Source: Saccoglossus kowalevskii
Taxonomy: Eukaryota; Hemichordata; Enteropneusta; Harrimaniidae
Reading direction: 5' to 3'
NCBI RefSeq assembly: GCF_000003605.2
Contig: NW_003134563.1
Location: 1-28,651 of the forward strand
Length of the DNA stretch: 28,651 bases
Shown here: piece by piece, positions 10,480 through 21,804 of the stretch
Numbering within the stretch: the first letter of the stretch is position 1
Layout of the letters: every line of letters begins with the position of its first letter
Notes under the pieces: generated by a model
What the model saw: the letters and a program-made list of their open reading frames with translations, nothing else
The model's database searches: none
Told to the model about the DNA's origin: nothing
Program-made: the position numbers and the translations under genes

Positions 10480-11546
10480 CATGTTTGGATTAAGGCATGT
10501 GTACTCCCATGTTTGGATTAGAGGCATATGTACTCCCATAATTGGATTAGTAGCATGTGTACTCCCATGTTTGTATGAGAGACATGTGTACTTCCATGTT
10601 AGCATTAGAGGCATGTGTACTCCCATGTTTGGATTAGAGGCATGTGCACTTCCATGTTTGGATTAGAGGCATATGTACTCCCTTGTTTGGATTAGAGGTA
10701 TATGTACTCCCATGTTTGGATTAGAGGCATGTGCACTTCCATGTTTGGATTAGAGGCATATGTACTCCCATGTTTAGATTAGAGGCATGTGTACTCCCGT
10801 GTTTGTATGAGACAGCTCTGTACCTCCATGTTTGGAATAGAGGCATGTGCACTCCCATGTTTGGTATAAAGGCATGTTTACTCCCATGTTTGGATGAGAG
10901 ACATGTGTACTCCCATGTTTGCATTAGAGGCATGTGTACTCCTATGTTTGCATTAGAGGCTTATGCACTCCCATGTTTGAATTAGAGCCATGTTTATTCC
11001 CAGTTTGGTATAGAGGCATGTGTACTGCCATGTTTGCATTAGAGGCATGTGTACTTCCATGTTTGGATTAAAGGCATGTGTACTCCCATGTTTGGATTAG
11101 AGAGGTGTGTACTCCTATGTTTGCATTTGAGGCTTATGCACTCCCATGTTTGAATTAGAGCCATGTTTATTCCCAGTTTGGTATAGAGGCATGTGTACTC
11201 CCACGTTTTGATTATAGGCATATGTACTGCCATGTTTGGATTAGAGGCATGTGTACTCATATGTTTGGATTAGAGGCATGTGTACTCCCATGTTTGGATT
11301 TGAGGAATATGCACTCCTATGTTTGCATTAGAGGCTTATGCACTCCCGTGTTTGAATTAGAGCCATGTTTATTCCCAGATTGGTATAGAGGCATGTGTAC
11401 TCCCATGTTTGCATTAGAGCCATGTGTACTTCCATGTTTGGATTAGAGGCATATGCACTCCCATGTTTGACCTGAGTCATATGTACTCGCATGTTTGGAT
11501 TGAGTCATGTGTTCTCCCGTGTTTGGATTAGAGGCATGTGTACTCC
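10480..11546 (+). repeat. 1,067-bp tandem repeat, copy 1
   Basis: This is the first of two directly adjacent units of about 37 monomers, running from the AATTGG/TAGTAG monomer near 10530 through CCCTTG, GTATGAGACAGC near 10805, TTTGGTATAAAGG, TTATTCCCAG, AGAGGTGTG near 11101, CCACGTTTTG, ACTCATATG near 11257, TTATTCCCAGATTGG and GACCTGAG to TGTTCTCCCGTG near 11510. Copy-specific bases include ACAGCTCTG near 10812 where copy 2 has ACAGCTGTG. The unit boundary is conventional. Confidence 0.82.
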
Positions 11547-12613
11547 CATGTTTGGATTAAGGCATGTGTACTCCCATGTTTGGATTAGAGGCATATGTAC
11601 TCCCATAATTGGATTAGTAGCATGTGTACTCCCATGTTTGTATGAGAGACATGTGTACTTCCATGTTTGCATTAGAGGCATGTGTACTCCCATGTTAGGA
11701 TTAGAGGCATGTGCACTTCCATGTTTGGATTAGAGGCATATGTACTCCCTTGTTTGGATTAGAGGTATATGTACTCCCATGTTTGGATTAGAGGCATGTG
11801 CACTTCCATGTTTGGATTAGAGGCATATGTACTCCCATGTTTGGATTAGAGGCATGTGTACTCCCGTGTTTGTATGAGACAGCTGTGTACCTCCATGTTT
11901 GGAATAGAGGCATGTGCACTCCCATGTTTGGTATAAAGGCATGTTTACTCCCATGTTTGGATGAGAGACATGTGTACTCCCATGTTTGCATTAGAGGCAT
12001 GTGTACTCCTATGTTTGCATTAGAGGCTTATGCACTCCCATGTTTGAATTAGAGCCATGTTTATTCCCAGTTTGGTATAGAGGCATGTGTACTGCCATGT
12101 TTGCATTAGAGGCATGTGTACTTCCATGTTTGGATTAAAGGCATGTGTACTCCCATGTTTGGATTAGAAAGGTGTGTACTCCTATGTTTGCATTTGAGGC
12201 TTATGCACTCCCATGTTTGAATTAGAGCCATGTTTATTCCCAGTTTGGTATAGAGGCATGTGTACTCCCACGTTTTGATTATAGGCATATGTACTGCCAT
12301 GTTTGGATTAGAGGCATGTGTACTCATATGTTTGGATTAGAGGCATGTGTACTCCCATGTTTGGATTTGAGGAATATGCACTCCTATGTTTGCATTAGAG
12401 GCTTATGCACTCCCGTGTTTGAATTAGAGCCATGTTTATTCCCAGATTGGTATAGAGGCATGTGTACTCCCATGTTTGCATTAGAGCCATGTGTACTTCC
12501 ATGTTTGGATTAGAGGCATATGCACTCCCATGTTTGACCTGAGTCATATGTACTCGCATGTTTGGATTGAGTCATGTGTTCTCCCGTGTTTGGATTAGAG
12601 GCATGTGTACTCC
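11547..12613 (+). repeat. 1,067-bp tandem repeat, copy 2
   Basis: It repeats 10480-11546 at a constant 1,067-bp offset, then continues into GGAATAAGG and GGTGTGTGTCC rather than a third copy. It carries a GTTAGGATTAG monomer near 11693-11704 that also occurs near 23130 but not in copy 1, and GAAAGGTG near 12168 in place of GAGAGGTG. Positions 10955-12220 match 19871-21136 at an offset of 8,916 bp, so this stretch has also been copied far away. Confidence 0.82.
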
Positions 12614-12922
12614 CATGTTTGGAATAAGGCATGTGTACTCCCATGTTTGGATTAGAGGTGTGTGTCCTACCATGTTTGCATTAGAGGCATGTGTACTCCC
12701 ATGATTGGATTAGAGGCATGTGTATACTCCCATGTGTGGATTAGATGCATGTGTACTCCCATGTTTGGAATGGAGGCATGCATACTCCCATGTTTGGATT
12801 AGAGGCATATGTACTCCCATGTTTGACCCGAGTCATATGTACTCCCATGTTTGGATTAAGACACATGTACTCCGATGTTTGGATTAGAGGCATGTGTACT
12901 CCCATGTTTTGATTATAGGCAT

Positions 12923-13678
12923 ATGTACTTCCATGTTTGGATTAGAGGCATGTGTACTCCCATGTGTGCATTAGATGCATGTGTACTCCCATGTTTGGAA
13001 TGGAGGCATGTGTACTCCCATGTTTGGAATAGAGGCATAAGTACTCCCATGTTTGACCCGAGTCATATGTACTCCCATGTTTGGATTAAGGCATGTGTAC
13101 TCCCATGTTTGGATTAGAGGCATATGTACTCCCATAATTGGATTAGTAGCATGTGTACTCCCATGTTTGTATGAGAGACATGTGTACTTCCATGTTAGCA
13201 TTAGAGGCATGTGTACTCCCATGTTTGGATTAGAGGCATGTGCACTTCCATGTTTGGATTAGAGGCATATGTACTCCCTTGTTTGGATTGGAGGTATATG
13301 TACATGTACTTCCATGTTTGGATTAGAGGCATGTGTACTCCCATGTGTGCATTAGATGCATGTGAACTCCCATGTTTGGAATGGAGGCATGTGTACTCCC
13401 ATGTTTGGATTAGAGGCATAAGTACTCCCATGTTTGACCCGAGTCATATGTACTCCCATGTTTGGATTAAGGCATGTGTACTCCCATGTTTGGATTAGAG
13501 GCATATGTACTCCCATAATTGGATTAGTAGCATGTGTACCCCCATGTTTGTATGAGAGACATGTGTACTTCCATGTTAGCATTAGAGGCATGTGTACTCC
13601 CATGTTTGGATTAGAGGCATGTGCACTTCCATGTTTGGATTTGAGGCATATGTACTCCCTTGTTTGGATTAGAGGTAT
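12923..13678 (+). repeat. 375-bp cassette doublet (381 + 375 bp)
   Basis: This is a tandem pair of the 13-monomer cassette running from GTACTTCC through TGTGCATTAG, GGAATGGAGG, CATAAG, GACCCGAG, AATTGG/TAGTAG, TATGAGAGAC and TTAGCATTAG to CCCTTG. The first copy is 381 bp because TACATG is duplicated at its end (near 13305). The second copy reads GTGAACTCCC where the first reads GTGTACTCCC, a difference also seen between the copies of the other doublets. Confidence 0.8.
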
Positions 13679-14588
13679 ATGTACTCCCATGTTTGGATTA
13701 GAGGCATATGCACTTCCATGTTTGGATTAGAGGCATATGTACTCCCATGTTTGCATTAGAGGCATGTGTACTCCTATGTTTGCATTAGAGGCTTATGCAC
13801 TCCCATGTTTGAATTAGAGCCATGTTTATTCCCAGTTTGGTATAGAGGCATGTGTACTCCCACGTTTTGATTATAGGCATACGTACTGCCATGTTTGGAT
13901 TAGAGGCATGTGTACTCATATGTTTGGATTAGAGGCATGTGTACTCCCATGTTTGGATTTGAGGAATATGCACTCCTATGTTTGCATTAGAGGCTTATGC
14001 ACTCCCGTGTTTGAATTAGAGCCATGTTTATTCCCAGATTGGTATAGAGGCATGTGTACTCCCATGTTTGCATTAGAGCCATGTGTACTTCCATGTTTGG
14101 ATTAAATGCATGTGCACTCCCATGTTTCCATTAGAATCATGTGCTCTCCCATCTTTGGAATAGAGGCATGTACACTCCCATGTTTGGATTAGAGGCATGT
14201 GTACTCCCATGTTTGGATTAGAAACATGTGTACCCCCATGTTTGGAATTGAGTCATATGTACTCCCATGTTTAGAATAGAGGCATGTGTACTCCCATGTT
14301 TGGATTAGAGGCATATGCACTCCCATGTTTGACCTGAGTCATGTGTACTCGCATGTTTGGATTGAGTCATGTGTTCTCCCGTGTTTGGATTAGAGGCATG
14401 TGTACTCCCATGTTTGGATTAAGGCATGTGTGCTCCCATGTTTGGATTAGAGGCATATGTACTCCCATAATTGGATTAGTAGCATGTGTACTCCCATGTT
14501 TGTATGAGAGACATGTGTACTTCCATGTTTGCAATAGAGGCATGTGTACTCCCATGTTTGGATTAGAGGCATGTGCACTTCCATGTTT

Positions 14589-14934
14589 GGATTAAAGGCA
14601 TGTGTACTCCCATGTTTGGATTAGAGAGGTGTGTACTCCTATGTTTGCATTTGAGGCTTATGCACTCCCGTGTTTGAATTAGAGCCATGTTTATTCCCAG
14701 TTTGGTATAGAGGCATGTGTACTGCCATGTTTGCATTAGAGGCATGTGTACTTCCATGTTTGGATTAAAGGCATGTGTACTCCCATGTTTGGATTAGAGA
14801 GGTGTGTACTCCTATGTTTGCATTTGAGGCTTATGCACTCCCATGTTTGAATTAGAGCCATGTTTATTCCCAGATTGGTATAGAGGCATGTGTACTCCCA
14901 TGTTTGCATTAGAGCCATGTGTACTTCCATGTTT
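14589..14934 (+). repeat. 173-bp cassette doublet (first occurrence)
   Basis: Two tandem six-monomer units start at GGATTAAAGG (14589 and 14762). Each contains AGAGGTGTG, GCATTTGAGG, TTATGCACTCCC and TTATTCCCAG. The first unit has CCCGTG near 14668 where other copies have CCCATG. The second unit loses its usual end because TTATTCCCAGATTGG replaces TTATTCCCAGTTTGG near 14870, joining a different downstream part. Confidence 0.78.
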
Positions 14935-15050
14935 GGATTAGAGGCATATGCACTCCCATGTTTGACCTGAGTCATATGTACTCGCATGTTTGGATTGAGT
15001 CATGTGTTCACCCGTGTTTGGATTAGAGGCATGTGTACTCCCATGTTTGG

Positions 15051-16960
15051 AATAAGGCATGTGTACTCCCATGTTTGGATTAGAGGTGTGTGTCCTACCA
15101 TGTTTGCATTAGAGGCATGTGTACTCCCATGTTTGGATTAGAGGCATGTGTATACTCCCATGTGTGGATTAGATGCATGTGTACTCCCATGTTTGGAATG
15201 GAGGCATATGTACTCCCATGTTTGACCCGAGTCATATGTACTCCCATGTTTGGATTAAGACACATGTACTCCGATATTTGGATTAGAGGCATGTGTACTC
15301 CCATGTTTTGATTATAGGCATATGTACTTCCATGTTTGGATTAGAGGCATGTGTACTCCCATGTGTGCATTAGATGCATGTGTACTCCCATGTTTGGAAT
15401 GGAGGCATGTGTACTCCCATGTTTGGATTAGAGGCATAAGTACTCCCATGTTTGACCCGAGTCATATGTACTCCCATGTTTGGATTAAGGCATGTGTACT
15501 CCCATGTTTGGATTAGAGGCATATGTACTCCCATAATTGGATTAGTAGCATGTGTACTCCCATGTTTGTATGAGAGACATGTGTACTTCCATGTTAGCAT
15601 TAGAGGCATGTGTACTCCCATGTTTGGATTAGAGGCATGTGCACTTCCATGTTTGGATTAGAGGCATATGTACTCCCTTGTTTGGATTAGAGGTATATGT
15701 ACTTCCATGTTTGGATTAGAGGCATGTGTACTCCCATGTGTGCATTAGATGCATGTGAACTCCCATGTTTGGAATGGAGGCATGTGTACTCCCATGTTTG
15801 GATTAGAGGCATAAGTACTCCCATGTTTGACCCGAGTCATATGTACTCCCATGTTTGGATTAAGGCATGTGTACTCCCATGTTTGGATTAGAGGCATATG
15901 TACTCCCATAATTGGATTAGTAGCATGTGTACTCCCATGTTTGTATGAGAGACATGTGTACTTCCATGTTAGCATTAGAGGCATGTGTACTCCCATGTTT
16001 GGATTAGAGGCATGTGCACTTCCATGTTTGGATTAGAGGCATATGTACTCCCTTGTTTGGATTAGAGGTATATGTACTCCCATGTTTGAATTAGAGCCAT
16101 GTCTATTCCCAGTTTGGTATAGAGTCATGTGTACTCCCACGTTTTGATTATAGGCATACGTACTGCCATGTTTGGATTAGAGGCATGTGTACTCATATGT
16201 TTGGATTAGAGGCATGTGTACTCCCATGTTTGGATTTGAGGAATATGCACTCCTATGTTTGCATTAGAGGCTTATGCACTCCCGTGTTTGAATTAGAGCC
16301 ATGTTTATTCCCAGATTGGTTTAGAGGCATGTGTACTCCCATGTTTGCATTAGAGCCATGTGTACTTCCATGATTGGATTAAAGGCATGTGCACTCCCAT
16401 GTTTCCATTAGAGTCATGTGCTCTCCCATCTTTGGAATAGAGGCATGTACACTCCCATGTTTGGATTAGAGGCATGTGTACTCCCATGTTTGGATTAGAA
16501 GCATGTGTACCCCCATGTTTGGAATAGAGTCATATGTACTCCCATGTTTAGAATAGAGGCATGTGTACTCCCATGTTTGGATTAGAGGCATATGCACTCC
16601 CATGTTTGACCTGAGTCATATGTACTCGCATGTTTGGATTGAGTCATGTGTTCTCCCGTGTTTGGATTAGAGGCATGTGTACTCCCATGTTTGGAATAAG
16701 GCATGTGTACTCCCATGTTTGGATTAGAGGTGTGTGTCCTACCATGTTTGCATTAGATGCATGTGTACTCCCATGTTTGGATTAGAGGCATGTGTACTCC
16801 CATGTGTGGATTAGATGCATGTGTACTCCCATGTTTGGAATGGAGGCATGCGTACTCCCATGTTTGGATTAGAGGCATATGTACTCCCATGTTTGACCCG
16901 AGTCATATGTACTCCCATGTTTGGATTAAGGCACATGTACTCCGATGTTTGGATTAGAGG
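15051..16960 (+). repeat. HOR-B segment with 375-bp doublet and a CTATTCCCAG junction
   Basis: After GGTGTGTGTCC near 15086 and GTGTATACTCCC near 15150, one monomer of the usual GGAATGGAGGCATGC run is missing and GGAATGGAGG passes to CATATG and GACCCGAG. The 375-bp doublet follows at about 15322-15696 and 15697-16071. At about 16070-16110 the CCCTTG monomer joins directly to a CTATTCCCAGTTTGG monomer. The same private junction and CTATTCCC reading recur at about 27650-27690. The chain then runs from ACTCATATG near 16192 to TCCGATG near 16943. Confidence 0.75.
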
Positions 16961-17274
16961 CATGTGTACTCCCATGTTTTGATTATAGGCATATGTACTC
17001 CCATGTTTGGATTAGAGGCATGTGTACTCCCATGTGTGCATTAGATGCATGTGTACTCCCATGTTTGGAATGGAGGCATGTGTACTCCCATGTTTGCATT
17101 AGAGGAATAATTACTCCCATGTTTGTATGAGAGACATGTGTACTCCCATGTTTGCAATAGAGGCATGTGTACTCCCATGTTTGGATTAGAGGCATGTGCA
17201 CTTCCATGTTTGGATTAAAGGCATGTGTACTCCCATGTTTGGATTAGAGAGGTGTGTACTCCTATGTTTGCATT
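16961..17274 (+). repeat. Junction segment between HOR-B blocks
   Basis: It contains GTTTTGATTATAGG, TGTGCATTAGATGC and GGAATGGAGG as expected. A private monomer GAGGAATAATTACTCCC near 17103 then replaces the CATAAG monomer, and the order jumps to TATGAGAGAC, losing GACCCGAG and AATTGG/TAGTAG. A GCAATAGAGG monomer and the first 173-bp cassette copy follow. The deletion removes four monomers compared with the 8400-8640 order. Confidence 0.7.
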
Positions 17275-17557
17275 TGAGGCTTATGCACTCCCATGTTTGA
17301 ATTAGAGCCATGTTTATTCCCAGTTTGGTATAGAGGCATGTGTACTGCCATGTTTGCATTAGAGGCATGTGTACTTCCATGTTTGGATTAAAGGCATGTG
17401 TACTCCCATGTTTGGATTAGAGAGGTGTGTACTCCTATGTTTGCATTTGAGGCTTATGCACTCCCATGTTTGAATTAGAGCCATGTTTATTCCCAGTTTG
17501 GTATAGAGGCATGTGTACTCCCACGTTTTGATTATAGGCATATGTACTGCCATGTTT
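17212..17557 (+). repeat. 173-bp cassette doublet (second occurrence)
   Basis: The units start at GGATTAAAGG (17212 and 17385) and both carry AGAGGTGTG and GCATTTGAGG. The first ends in ACTGCCATG, GCATTAGAGG and CTTCCATG; the second continues into CCACGTTTTG. The same pair of endings is seen at 19808 and 26310, showing that the doublet is inherited as a block. Confidence 0.8.
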
Positions 17558-20470
17558 GGATTAGAGGCATGTGTACTCATATGTTTGGATTAGAGGCATG
17601 TGTACTCCCATGTTTGGATTTGAGGAATATGCACTCCTATGTTTGCATTAGAGGGTTATGCACTCCCGTGTTTGAATTAGAGCCATGTTTATTCCCAGAT
17701 TGGTATAGAGGCATGTGTACTCCCATGTTTGCATTAGAGCCATGTGTACTTCCATGTTTGGATTAGAGGCATATGCACTCCCATGTTTGACCTGAGTCAT
17801 ATGTACTCGCATGTTTGGATTGAGTCATGTGTTCACCCGTGTTTGGATTAGAGGCATGTGTACTCCCATGTTTGGATTAGAGGTGTGTGTCCTACCATGT
17901 TTGCATTAGAGGCATGTGTACTCCCATGTTTGGATTAGAGGCATGTGTATACTCCCATGTGTGGATTAGATGCATGTGTACTCCCATGTTTGGAATGGAG
18001 GCATGCATACTCCCATGTTTGGATTAGAGGCATATGTACTCCCATGTTTGACCCGAGTCATATGTACTCCCATGTTTGGATTAAGACACATGTACTCCGA
18101 TGTTTGGATTAGAGGCATGTGTACTCCCATGTTTTGATTATAGGCATATGTACTTCCATGTTTGGATTAGAGGCATGTGTACTCCCATGTGTGCATTAGA
18201 TGCATGTGTACTCCCATGTTTGGAATGGAGGCATGTGTACTCCCATGTTTGGATTAGAGGCATAAGTACTCCCATGTTTGACCCGAGTCATATGTACTCC
18301 CATGTTTGGATTAAGGCATGTGTACTCCCATGTTTGGATTAGAGGCATATGTACTCCCATAATTGGATTAGTAGCATGTGTACTCCCATGTTTGTATGAG
18401 AGACATGTGTACTTCCATGTTAGCATTAGAGGCATGTGTACTCCCATGTTTGGATTAGAGGCATGTGCACTTCCATGTTTGGATTAGAGGCATATGTACT
18501 CCCTTGTTTGGATTAGAGGTATATGTACTTCCATGTTTGGATTAGAGGCATGTGTACTCCCATGTGTGCATTAGATGCATGTGAACTCCCATGTTTGGAA
18601 TGGAGGCATGTGTACTCCCATGTTTGGATTAGAGGCATAAGTACTCCCATGTTTGACCCGAGTCATATGTACTCCCATGTTTGGATTAAGGCATGTGTAC
18701 TCCCATGTTTGGATTAGAGGCATATGTACTCCCATAATTGGATTAGTAGCATGTGTACTCCCATGTTTGTATGAGAGACATGTGTACTTCCATGTTAGCA
18801 TTAGAGGCATGTGTACTCCCATGTTTGGATTAGAGGCATGTGCACTTCCATGTTTGGATTAGAGGCATATGTACTCCCTTGTTTGGATTAGAGGTATATG
18901 TACTCCCATGTTTGGATTAGAGGCATGTGCACTTCCATGTTTGGATTAGAGGCATATGTACTCCCATGTTTGCATTAGAGGCATGTGTACTCCTATGTTT
19001 GCATTAGAGGCTTATGCACTCCCATGTTTGAATTAGAGCCATGTTTATTCCCAGTTTGGTATAGAGGCATGTGTACTCCCACGTTTTGATTATAGGCATA
19101 CGTACTGCCATGTTTGGATTAGAGGCATGTGTACTCATATGTTTGGATTAGAGGCATGTGTACTCCCATGTTTGGATTTGAGGAATATGCACTGCTATGT
19201 TTGCATTAGAGGCTTATGCACTCCCGTGTTTGAATTAGAGCCATGTTTATTCCCAGATTGGTATAGAGGCATGTGTACTCCCATGTTTGCATTAGAGCCA
19301 TGTGTACTTCCATGTTTGGATTAAATGCATGTGCACTCCCATGTTTCCATTAGAGTTATGTGCTCTCCCATCTTTGGAATAGAGGCATGTACACTCCCAT
19401 GTTTGGATTAGAGGCATGTGTACTCCCATGTTTGGATTAGAAACATGTGTACCCCCATGTTTGGAATTGAGTCATATGTACTCCCATGTTTAGAATAGAG
19501 GCATGTGTACTCCCATGTTTGGATTAGAGGCATATGCACTCCCATGTTTGACCTGAGTCATGTGTACTCGCATGTTTGGATTGAGTCATGTGTTCTCCCG
19601 TGTTTGGATTAGAGGCATGTGTACTCCCATGTTTGGATTAAGGCATGTGTGCTCCCATGTTTGGATTAGAGGCATATGTACTCCCATAATTGGATTAGTA
19701 GCATGTGTACTCCCATGTTTGTATGAGAGACATGTGTACTTCCATGTTTGCAATAGAGGCATGTGTACTCCCATGTTTGGATTAGAGGCATGTGCACTTC
19801 CATGTTTGGATTAAAGGCATGTGTACTCCCATGTTTGGATTAGAGAGGTGTGTACTCCTATGTTTGCATTTGAGGCTTATGCACTCCCATGTTTGAATTA
19901 GAGCCATGTTTATTCCCAGTTTGGTATAGAGGCATGTGTACTGCCATGTTTGCATTAGAGGCATGTGTACTTCCATGTTTGGATTAAAGGCATGTGTACT
20001 CCCATGTTTGGATTAGAGAGGTGTGTACTCCTATGTTTGCATTTGAGGCTTATGCACTCCCATGTTTGAATTAGAGCCATGTTTATTCCCAGTTTGGTAT
20101 AGATGCATGTGTACTCCCACGTTTTGATTATAGGCATATGTACTGCCATGTTTGGATTAGAGGCATGTGTACTCATATGTTTGGATTAGAGGCATGTGTA
20201 CTCCCATGTTTGGATTTGAGGAATATGCACTCCTATGTTTGCATTAGAGGCTTATGCACTCCCGTGTTTGAATTAGAGCCATGTTTATTCCCAGATTGGT
20301 ATAGAGGCATGTGTACTCCCATGTTTGCATTAGAGCCATGTGTACTTCCATGTTTGGATTAGAGGCATATGCACTCCCATGTTTGACCTGAGTCATATGT
20401 ACTCGCATGTTTGGATTGAGTCATGTGTTCTCCCGTGTTTGGATTAGAGGCATGTGTACTCCCATGTTTG
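17275..20470 (+). repeat. Long HOR-B block II
   Basis: It is collinear with block III (23777-26972) at 6,502 bp, except between about 17865 and 18330, where the offset is 6,530. Block II lacks a 28-bp GGAATAAGG monomer near 17865. Block III lacks a 28-bp GGATTAAGG monomer near 24840, so the register is restored. Two ACTCATATG chains (near 17577 and 19136) flank the 375-bp doublet (18148-18522, 18523-18897), and the 173-bp doublet (19808-20153) follows. TGTTCACCCGTG near 17831 is shared with 15005 and 26933. Confidence 0.85.
18148..18897 (+). repeat. 375-bp cassette doublet (375 + 375 bp)
   Basis: This is an unbroken tandem pair of the 13-monomer cassette. The first copy has GTGTACTCCC after TGTGCATTAGATGCA and the second has GTGAACTCCC, as in the pairs at 12923 and 15322. 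Both copies keep TTAGCATTAG and CCCTTG. It is the best-preserved pair with no indel. Confidence 0.83.
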
Positions 20471-21136
20471 GATTAAGGCATGTGTACTCCCATGTTTGGA
20501 TTAGAGGCATATGTACTCCCATAATTGGATTAGTAGCATGTGTACTCCCATGTTTGTATGAGAGACATGTGTACTTCCATGTTTGCATTAGAGGCATGTG
20601 TACTCCCATGTTTGGATTAGAGGCATGTGCACTTCCATGTTTGGATTAGAGGCATATGTACTCCCTTGTTTGGATTAGAGGTATATGTACTCCCATGTTT
20701 GGATTAGAGGCATGTGCACTTCCATGTTTGGATTAGAGGCATATGTACTCCCATGTTTGGATTAGAGGCATGTGTACTCCCGTGTTTGTATGAGACAGCT
20801 GTGTACCTCCATGTTTGGAATAGAGGCATGTGCACTCCCATGTTTGGTATAAAGGCATGTTTACTCCCATGTTTGGATGAGAGACATGTGTACTCCCATG
20901 TTTGCATTAGAGGCATGTGTACTCCTATGTTTGCATTAGAGGCTTATGCACTCCCATGTTTGAATTAGAGCCATGTTTATTCCCAGTTTGGTATAGAGGC
21001 ATGTGTACTGCCATGTTTGCATTAGAGGCATGTGTACTTCCATGTTTGGATTAAAGGCATGTGTACTCCCATGTTTGGATTAGAGAGGTGTGTACTCCTA
21101 TGTTTGCATTTGAGGCTTATGCACTCCCATGTTTGG
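20471..21136 (+). repeat. HOR-B segment copied from 11547-12220
   Basis: It matches the second 1,067-bp unit at an offset of 8,916 bp through AATTGG/TAGTAG, CCCTTG, GTATGAGACAGCTG near 20786, TTTGGTATAAAGG, TTATTCCCAG and AGAGGTGTG near 21085. At about 21136 it leaves that order: a TTATGCACTCCC monomer joins directly to GGTGTGTGTCC. The next TTATTCCCAG and ACTCATATG chain is therefore missing here. Confidence 0.78.
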
Positions 21137-21804
21137 ATTAGAGGTGTGTGTCCTACCATGTTTGCATTAGAGGCATGTGTACTCCCATGTTTGGATTAGA
21201 GGCATGTGTATACTCCCATGTGTGGATTAGATGCATGTGTACTCCCATGTTTGGAATGGAGGCATGCATACTCCCATGTTTGGATTAGAGGCATATGTAC
21301 TCCCATGTTTGACCCGAGTCATATGTACTCCCATGTTTGGATTAAGACACATGTACTCCGATGTTTGGATTAGAGGCATGTGTACTCCCATGTTTTGATT
21401 ATAGGCATATGTACTTCCATGTTTGGATTAGAGGCATGTGTACTCCCATGTGTGCATTAGATGCATGTGTACTCCCATGTTTGGAATGGAGGCATGTGTA
21501 CTCCCATGTTTGGATTAGAGGCATAAATACTCCCATGTTTTGACCTGAGTCATATGTACTCGCATGTTTTGGATTGAAGTCATGTGTTCTCCCGTGTTTG
21601 GATTAGAGGCATGTGTACTTCTCATGTTTGGGATTAAAGCATGTGTACTCCCATGTTTTGGATTAGAGGCATATGTAATCCCATGTTTGGAATAGAGGCA
21701 TGTGCACTCCCATGTTTGGTATAAAGGCATGTTTACTCCCATGTTTGGATGAGAGACATGTGTACTCCCATGTTTGCATTAGAGGCATGTGTACTCCCAT
21801 GTGT
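21137..21804 (+). repeat. Degraded HOR-B segment with clustered one-base insertions
   Basis: GGTGTGTGTCC, GTGTATACTCCC, GACCCGAG, TCCGATG, TGTGCATTAG and GGAATGGAGG run as usual to about 21520. From 21538 to 21660 several monomers gain one base: TTTTGACC, TTTTGGATTGAAG, ACTTCTCATG, TTTGGGATT and another TTTTGG. From 21675 the reading is clean again, starting with a private GTAATCCC monomer that recurs near 23642. A GACGCGAG variant lies at about 21805. Poor base accuracy at an assembly join and true local decay are both possible. Confidence 0.75.

Larger units (their letters stand above)
12022..15050 (+). repeat. Long HOR-B block I
   Basis: It is collinear with block II (17275-20470) at an offset near 5,253, then 5,225, then 5,219 bp. 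The first step is a missing 28-bp GGAATAAGG monomer in block II. The second is a 6-bp insertion here near 13305, where TACATG is doubled. Content: AGAGGTGTG-type monomers, ACTCATATG (12324), GACCTGAG, GGTGTGTGTCC, GTGTATACTCCC, GACCCGAG, the 375-bp doublet, a second ACTCATATG (13916), TTTCCATTAG and the 173-bp doublet. Near 14870 about 200 bp found in block II, including a CCACGTTTTG and ACTCATATG run, is absent. Confidence 0.8.
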
